Source of the DNA: Paracyclopina nana
Lineage: Eukaryota > Arthropoda > Copepoda > Cyclopoida > Cyclopettidae
NCBI GenBank assembly: GCA_019096065.1
Contig: JAGUCH010000001.1
Location: 12,710,001-12,774,000, forward strand
Length of the DNA stretch: 64,000 nucleotides
Reading direction: 5' to 3'
In this document: piece by piece, positions 57,548-64,000 of the stretch
Layout of the letters: each line of letters starts with the position of its first letter
Position numbering within the stretch: the first letter of the stretch is position 1
Notes under the pieces: generated by a model
Databases searched by the model: none
Told to the model about the DNA's origin: nothing
What the model saw: only the letters and a program-made list of their open reading frames with translations
Position numbers and translations under genes: made by a program

Positions 57548-60500
57548 TTATTTTGCAAATGAAGGAGGTGGTGATGGTTTTCTGAGCAGCGTTCCCTTAG
57601 GTGTGCGAGGAGGAATAGCTGGCTTTGGAGGCTCTTTGGGGAAGTCGTAATGTTGATTGCTTCTCTCATCATAGCCCATTTCACGAGTATCCACTGAGAC
57701 AATCACCTCAGGACTGGCCTTTTCATTTTCTTCGGTGTCGTTAATGTCCTCGTCTTTTTCCTGCAGATAAGTACTGTTTTATTATCAGATGTGATATAAA
57801 AGCTACTTAATTATGTTCATTTTCAACGATAACCTTCAAGCAAGCATTTATTTTGGCTTCCTCATTTTTTGGTAATTTTGAGAAGCCCTATCGAACGATA
57901 AGGCCTGCGCTAAATATAAACCTTTCTAAATTGAGCTTATTCTGGATGAAACTCAAAACTCAAATATGATAAGCGTAAGGCTGCGCGCTAGTACCTATGC
58001 TAAAGAGATGTCAATCCATAGCAATTTCCTACGAGGCATTGAAAGCTAGCAAAAAAGACGTAATTTTGGAAAATAAAGCTTACTGGCAATTCGATTGCAT
58101 CCCCCTCATCCTCCATTGAATCCATTTTAATTCTCTCTAGCGTCTCCTGTAAAGCCCAATCTTCATCAAGAAGTGAATCATCCACTTCAGGCTCGAGATG
58201 AGACATTTTCGTTGAAACCATCAAAGCATTTGCATAATCTTCCGCTTCGTCATTCTTTGCATTTTTCTCTGTTGAAAGGCTTTGATTGTGCTGTCTTATG
58301 AGTTCACAAATGCGACTGTTGCTGTGCTTTATGGGATTCTGCGCATACTTTCGCTTGTGGACATTAGCAATAGTCGATCTTCCTTGTAGCCTCGTATCTG
58401 GTGCCACAGTTGACCTATTTAAGGGAATGGGAGTGTGACTTCTAATTGATGGCTGTCTCATGAGCACATCTCCTCGAAAGTGAGACACCAATAGATTTCT
58501 CCTGCGAGATAAGATTGCATTCAAAATCAATCTATCGCTCCTAACTTGAAAAGGTTTTCTGTCATGATAGTAGATTGTTCATTTTGATCAGAGTTAAACT
58601 TAGATGAAGCGAACGACTTACCTCTGAGAACATTCGTCGCGCATGAAAGACTTGCTTTTCTTCAATGCAGTTTTCTCTTTGTTCTCTCCTTGGAAGTTTT
58701 CAAATCGCACCTCTGATTCATCTCCCATCTCAAGGGATCCTAAACTAGATCCATCTGTCATGGTCGTGGGCTTCGAAGGCAAATTCAATTCTCCCCAAGA
58801 GCTGTCCAAAGACTGAGGACGTCTTCTCTTGTTGCTATGCATGGACATTTTTACTTTCACTTCTTGACCTTCTTTGGAAGAATGAAAGGAAATCATGGGA
58901 TTGATAAATGAGTCAGGCTTTGGCATGGACTTGTTCAAGCTGTCGAACCAAGCATTTGATCGGATCATGTTAGGATAGGAGCTTCTGAATTTTTCTCTGG
59001 GCGTCCAAGGATCTTTCGGATTTGATATTGAAAGCGGATTTTCAACCACAGGATTACTGCTCTCTTGCTGCTGCAGCACACGCGAAAGACGCTTTTTTCT
59101 GTGCCGAAATAGCATTACAACTAGACCCATGAAAATCACCACAAGCAAGCAAGCCATAATGCTCGAAAAAGCGTAAACTTGAGCCCTGGCCTCATCCAGG
59201 TCCTTTTCCGGCCTTCCTTTAGAATGCGGCTTTATTTGCTCGTTTGTCACTGTCAATCGGTGAAAAGTTTTACTATTGTACTTGATGGCCTCATTGTACG
59301 CTGAAAAACACGAATCAAGGTGATTCAACTAGCAAACGTATGGCAAAAATGATAGTTACTCGAGTCGGCTGGAGATGAAACGTCCACGAGATAATTTTTG
59401 GGATGGGAAGAAATAATCACAGTTGAAGGCTGTAGGGCTTGGTTAGTGTCAGTTGGAAGTTGGCTGCGAGAATCGTCTGTGACACTTTCATAGCTTGGCT
59501 TTGTAGAGGAGAAAAAGTATGTGGAGGTCGATTCCGTGGTTGTAGACGTAGAAGTTGATGTAGTCAGGTATATTGGCTCGTAAACGAACACTGTAACAAC
59601 ATTGGAAATCTCCCCTTGGTTTAAGGCCTGCAAATAAAATTTGCTACAACATCATTAAAAAGGTTACGCCTTTCCCCACCTCATCAACAGCAAAGATACC
59701 GAAATAAAGGATAGCATTTGTTATGGGCACCTCAACTACGGTGCTTTGCTTGGTTCCATAAAGTTTTGGTTTCGGTAAAGTGTTTTGGTCGATCGTCAAC
59801 TCTTCGGAGGAGCTAAAGCATTGCATTTGATATTGAAATGCTTGGCCGTACGTGAGATCGTTTCCAGGAGCAGTCCATTCAAAAGCAACATATTTTCCGC
59901 CTTCAAAGCTTGGAGACAAAGTTCTGCGAAAGTCTATAACGCGACTTGGAACAATTAAATCAGCTCCTTCCGGTAGAGTGTAATTGACGAAAAAGCCACC
60001 TCCACTAGAAAACCTCCTGAACCTTGGACTAGGCACGGTTTGCTTGTAGTCTAAGGCGCTACCACAGCAATTGGGTCCTTAAAAGAGCATATGGCTTGAA
60101 ATAAGATACAAAAGAAGACTGAATAGCCATACGCGTACCTAGTTGAGAAGTAGCCAGTGAAAATGGAATAACCGCTTGGCCGGAATTATCATCGGCAACC
60201 ACTTGAATACTGTAAAATCCAGCCTTTTGTCCCACGTAGGGAAAAATGGCCGAGTAGATCCCATCGTCTCGAGTCAAATCAACTAATCCGTTACCATTGT
60301 CTACCAGCTGTAACTTGGTTGGCACCTTCGCATCCGGACTAGAAAAAAATACATTATAGCATGTTCAGTTGAGTGAGAATGACCTGAGTTATTCTTCATT
60401 ACCTTATGATAATTGCAATTAAATTCGCCCGAAGAATTGGCTTTTCCTCTCCAATAGATAATTTGGCGTATATCCTCGGAGGGCTTTCCGGATCATCGTA

Positions 60501-63104
60501 GACGGAGTTGCTCAAAAAAGTTTTTAATCTAACATTCCTAAAAAAAGACACATTTTTGCGCATACACTGGGTATATGATTAAGTGCTTAGTTACTTTAAG
60601 TCTGATTGAATTGATAAAACTTTCAAAAGAGCTTGAGGAGGCTCTTTGAGTTGTCTGTAGCAGCCGTATTTATAGGTCCAAACTCCAGGCTCCGGCTTGT
60701 CATCGTGAAAAAGTAAATACCCATCCATATAAGTAGGAAATATTTTCTTCTCTCCTGATGGCGAATGGATTTCAAAGAACTCAATTTTGTCAGTATTGTC
60801 CGCTAGAAGCGATACGAGAAGGCCAGCCTTCATTGTGGTTTCAACCTCAAAACTGCCATATATTGCTGCTCCCTCGTGCAACTGAATGTGAATAGTGGCA
60901 AAGGACTGATGCTCCACAGAGCTTAAAATGTCATACAATACTTGACTTAAGCTAGCAGATGCGTACAACTGACTTGGCCAGTCAATTAAAGCAAAATGAC
61001 GCCCATGAGGACCTGACAGCCTTGCCAACTCGGGGTTGGCACTTTCCGAAAAGATAAGGGAAAATAACTGAATTTGCTTGTTGGCAAAAATATTTGAGAT
61101 TAGCTCCAGATTATCCGAAGGTTTGTTGGCAGTAACAAAAATAACAGACGATGCCTCCATTTGGCTTCTCTGGTTTTGAAGTGCTTTGAAAGTCACATTA
61201 AATGCGCACATGAAGCAAATGTCTTCGTCGATATCATTCAAGGAGGAAAATGCCCGTTTAGGCAGCCTCCCATGGAGGCTGTGCCGATTGAATTCCGTCA
61301 CAGTCGTAGGAGGGAGATGCATTATTGCATTCTTGCTAAATGTAATTATGCTAAGCTCTGTTCCTGGAGGCAAAACCGTGATAAATTCACTTAATGCTCT
61401 GTTTAAATTGTCCCATCTCCCATGTTTGGCCATGTTTTGACTTCGGTCCAGAACCAACACATACCTGCTCATTTTTGGGGAAATGAACTGGAACCTGCAA
61501 CCAAAATAGCTGAAGAAGCTTCAACTAATCACTACGAGAAATTGGCTCACGTTGGAAGACTAAATTGCTTTTCAGCTCCCAATGAGCTTTTTGTAAACGA
61601 AGGTAATTTAACCTGTAATCAATTGTGAAGAGCTAGATTAAATTGTGAAGTGAATTACTTTTAGCTTTTACCCTAAAGTCCGGATGATTGAGGATAGTTT
61701 CAAGCATTGAAGAGCCAAAGCACATCAAATTTTGCTTTGTGGGCGCATATCTGTCATAAATGGCTCCCAGAGGACAAAATTCATGCGAATTATGATTTAG
61801 GTCTATTTTGCAGCCCCGATTTGGAGCTGTCGTGTTACCGTCCACATGCGCAGAAGGATATAAATTGTCATGCACAAATCCAGTCTCTTCAAAAACGCCA
61901 AATTTGTACTTGCAAAATGCTTTGAGGAGCATCGCAGCTAAGATGAAGAACAAGCGCATGCATTTATGAACTGCAATAAAAAGATGTGAATTACATTTAC
62001 GTCCCAGGTTTCCTTTGCGATTGTCAAAAAACGAATCTGGGATCATCAACTTGGAGCCTTTTTGGCCACATACCCCATATTGCTCCGCCCAAGGTGCATT
62101 AGCCGACAAGCCTAAAAAACAAAGAATTGCGAATTGAGAGAAAGATTACTACAAATCCTTTTTGAGTAAAAAAGCATAACGTACAAAGCTAAAAAATTAA
62201 GATAAAAGTGCAATAATAAACAAAATATCTTGTACTCCTCGAGATTTTAAACAATTTGGTTACATAATATATGTGCGATGTCATTCAAGTCATTGTAAGG
62301 CAACTTGCATTATGGGCTGGGTTTTTTCTCATTCTGGCCAGGTTTCCACATAGTTGTGCAAATTCATGCAATGGATGCTAGCTTAACAGTCAAGAAAAAA
62401 AGGCAATCAAAAGCAAAATAATTAGCTGATTTGCAGCCACATTTGAAAACTACTTCTTCAGCTGGTGTAACTTCATTATCTATACAAATCCTCCTAAGCT
62501 CAAAATCTTTGCCCATAATTTAAGAACTGGAATCTTTGTGATATGTGAGTGTGCCCACTTTGATTTTTGTTGAGAGCAAATTGCAGCCGTGTCAACGCGC
62601 GTGGGAGTAACCATGCAAAATTAAGTACATTATTCTATGCACTGAGTGCAAAACAAACGATCTTAGAGAGAGATGGTGCCAAGGTATCGGGTTATACCAT
62701 TTGTGTTGGAAAAAACTAGAACATCCACATGATCCTCAGTTGCCACTCGTTGCCTGACAACTTTTCTTGAGGTCTGACAGTTTTCCAGGCTCCACACCTT
62801 CGGAAGAATCACGTCAACGCTCTTTAGCCAGCCCAGGCGTCTGGTGAGTTCAAAGAAGTCTTTTGAAAATTCATTAACGAGCTCCTGCAGAAATACAGCG
62901 AATAGTTGAGAAAATACAACTAAAACCATAATTGTGGAATAATACTTCAATTTGAGTGAAATACGAGTCGCACTCTAGGGGTAGAGGGATGTCGTCGTCG
63001 AATTTGATGGTTAAATGAGTAAAGACACCGTGATCCCTGACCTGCACAAATTCCGCAGATCTCATTACACTGAAAAATATCAAGAAACTCGGTAACTTCG
63101 CCAT
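57548..63104 (-). CDS. CLCA: CLCA-family (calcium-activated chloride channel regulator) protein
   Basis: Thirteen exons, minus strand: 62946-63104, 62698-62884, 62001-62111, 61672-61937, 61551-61612, 60595-61494, 60403-60537, 60139-60338, 59680-60077, 59360-59627, 58622-59300, 58084-58501, 57548-57760; about 1331 residues. Signal peptide (about 1-19), CLCA N-terminal domain (VDVILPKVW, WAEQYGVCGQKGSKLMIPDSFF, FGVFEETG), VWA domain from ~266 (RYVLVLDRSQNM), a beta-sandwich domain (DDGIYSAIFPYVGQKAGFYS, NCCGS), fibronectin-like region, TM helix (~938-962, ACLLVVIFMGLVVMLF) and an unusually long 370-residue Ser/Pro-rich tail. CLCAs are secreted or membrane metalloproteases that modulate TMEM16A. 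Here the HEWAH zinc motif position reads KAFCK and MIDAS DxSxS reads DRSQN, so both functions look lost. The start exon is the least certain part. Confidence 0.9.
61938..62000 (-). other. 63-nt intron that decides the CLCA protease site
   Basis: Two in-frame acceptors are possible, at 61937/61938 or 61970/61971. The second would need a 30-nt intron, shorter than any other here. The first gives a 63-nt intron, like others in this window, and aligns NLGPAMLLKAFCKYKFGVFEE with the family's protease segment. Confidence 0.6.
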
Positions 63105-64000
63105 TGCTCTGCTGCTACTTATGCACTCCAACTCTTCCCGAGCTGCGATTGAAACTGACAGAAATGACGGAAAACTATTCTCGTTTTTCGCACCAAAAAG
63201 GCCAATTTTGGACACCATCCATAAAAGCAAAATATTCCTAGATGGAGGTTTGCTATGAAAAGCGCAATCTTCTACAGTTAAGCAGCATTTCCGCTGCTGG
63301 CATTTTCATGGGATGATGGGAGATAAAAGAAAACCGGCCAGATCATTCAATTCCGAGATATCTGGCAGGGTGGGCAAATTACCAGAAAGTATCAACAGCA
63401 TGCAACAACAAACGAGTCATGCACTAATATTCAGCACGTTGCATAATAACATTATAATATTTTTAAAGAGATGTATTGGCTTTAACTGTCCAGAAATGGC
63501 CCGGAAACGAAGATCGTGTCATCACAATTCGTTCCATCCATTTCGACATACAAACAAGGAGTTATGATCGGCGAGGTGTAAAAAGTTATACGTATTATGA
63601 ATTGAGTAGCTCGGGGCAAGGCCGGATCGAAAATGTTGCAACACTATTGTTGCAGCAGTAACTATATAGACTGTTGCATGATTGTTGCCCACGAAACGAC
63701 GAGCGGCGAGGAACACCACGGAGAGCGCGTACGTGTGGCTGCTGTACACATACAGTCAGCTTACTATAGACTTCAGTATTTGTGAGACAAGTGGCCAAAA
63801 ACATGAGATTCGCACGAAGAAGGGAACAACAACAGCAGTAGCCTTCTTTTCATCCAAAAAGACCATGATCAGCTGATCACAACAAAAGCTTTGCACGAAG
63901 TCCGTGCCGACCCATGCCAAGCTTCGCCGGCAAAGTGAAAGCTTTCCACCCATACACAGTGGGGAGAACTGTTTGAAAAAACGCGATTGCCGAAACCGAG
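63105..64000. other. Upstream region of the CLCA gene
   Basis: About 900 bp at the right edge. It may include a CLCA 5' exon, since a frame continues in phase from 63104 to 63230 (MVSKIGLFGAKNE), but that extension is not hydrophobic and would bury the signal peptide. No other gene could be recognised. Confidence 0.35.

Noticed and set aside
62663..63230. A separate unknown gene upstream of CLCA
   Set aside because: The pieces join in phase to the CLCA N-terminal domain (IKFDDD, KSVDVILPKVW), so they are its first exons.

Overview
This is nuclear DNA of an invertebrate animal, most likely an arthropod. The evidence is multi-exon GT-AG genes, many introns of only 53-75 nt, no operons, and a gene set typical of arthropods: an ESRP/Fusilli splicing factor, a Mohawk homeobox gene, a CD36/SCARB scavenger receptor, a DEG/ENaC channel, a juvenile-hormone-esterase-like carboxylesterase, a CLCA protein and PDE1. 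Gene density is about 14 genes in 64 kb. A small-genome crustacean such as a branchiopod would fit, but that placement is inference from gene content and intron size.

Layout from left to right: a myristoylation-motif globin (+, 1476-2288); rhophilin (+, 4411-9914); Mohawk/Mkx (-, 10415-12730); a CD36/SCARB receptor (-, 14826-18300); a divergent DEG/ENaC subunit (-, 18641-20807); a carboxylesterase (+, 22400-24256); an SPSB3-type SPRY/SOCS-box protein (-, 24514-25601); PITHD1 (+, 26130-26931); ESRP/Fusilli with two possible C-termini (-, 27062-32181); PDE1 across about 11 kb (+, 37106-48238); an ANKRD11/12-type protein (-, 48697-52997) with mitochondrial acetoacetyl-CoA thiolase nested antisense inside its first intron (+, 51494-52821); IBTK as one uninterrupted 3.8 kb reading frame (+, 53728-57519); and a CLCA protein (-, 57548-63104). 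Exon structures were built by hand from splice sites and reading-frame phase, and all joined phases agree.

The genes do not form one pathway. The notable organisation is structural. Neighbours often converge tail to tail: IBTK and CLCA stop codons are 28 bp apart, PITHD1 and the ESRP long form are 130 bp apart, and the esterase and SPSB3 are about 257 bp apart. Two genes (IBTK and thiolase) carry a poly(A)-signal-like hexamer that overlaps the stop codon. SPSB3/PITHD1 and ANKRD/IBTK form divergent pairs with compact shared 5' regions.

Non-coding structure is concentrated in introns. The CD36-like gene's first intron holds an exact 40-bp tandem array built from two palindromes and a 44-bp inverted repeat. 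PDE1 introns hold a ~150 bp and a ~390 bp terminal-inverted-repeat element and a ~950 bp fold-back element. Several proteins look like family members that have lost their active site: the CLCA lacks its zinc-protease motif and full MIDAS, the globin lacks all heme ligands, and the DEG/ENaC has altered gating and filter motifs. I found no tRNA, rRNA, CRISPR array or autonomous transposon.
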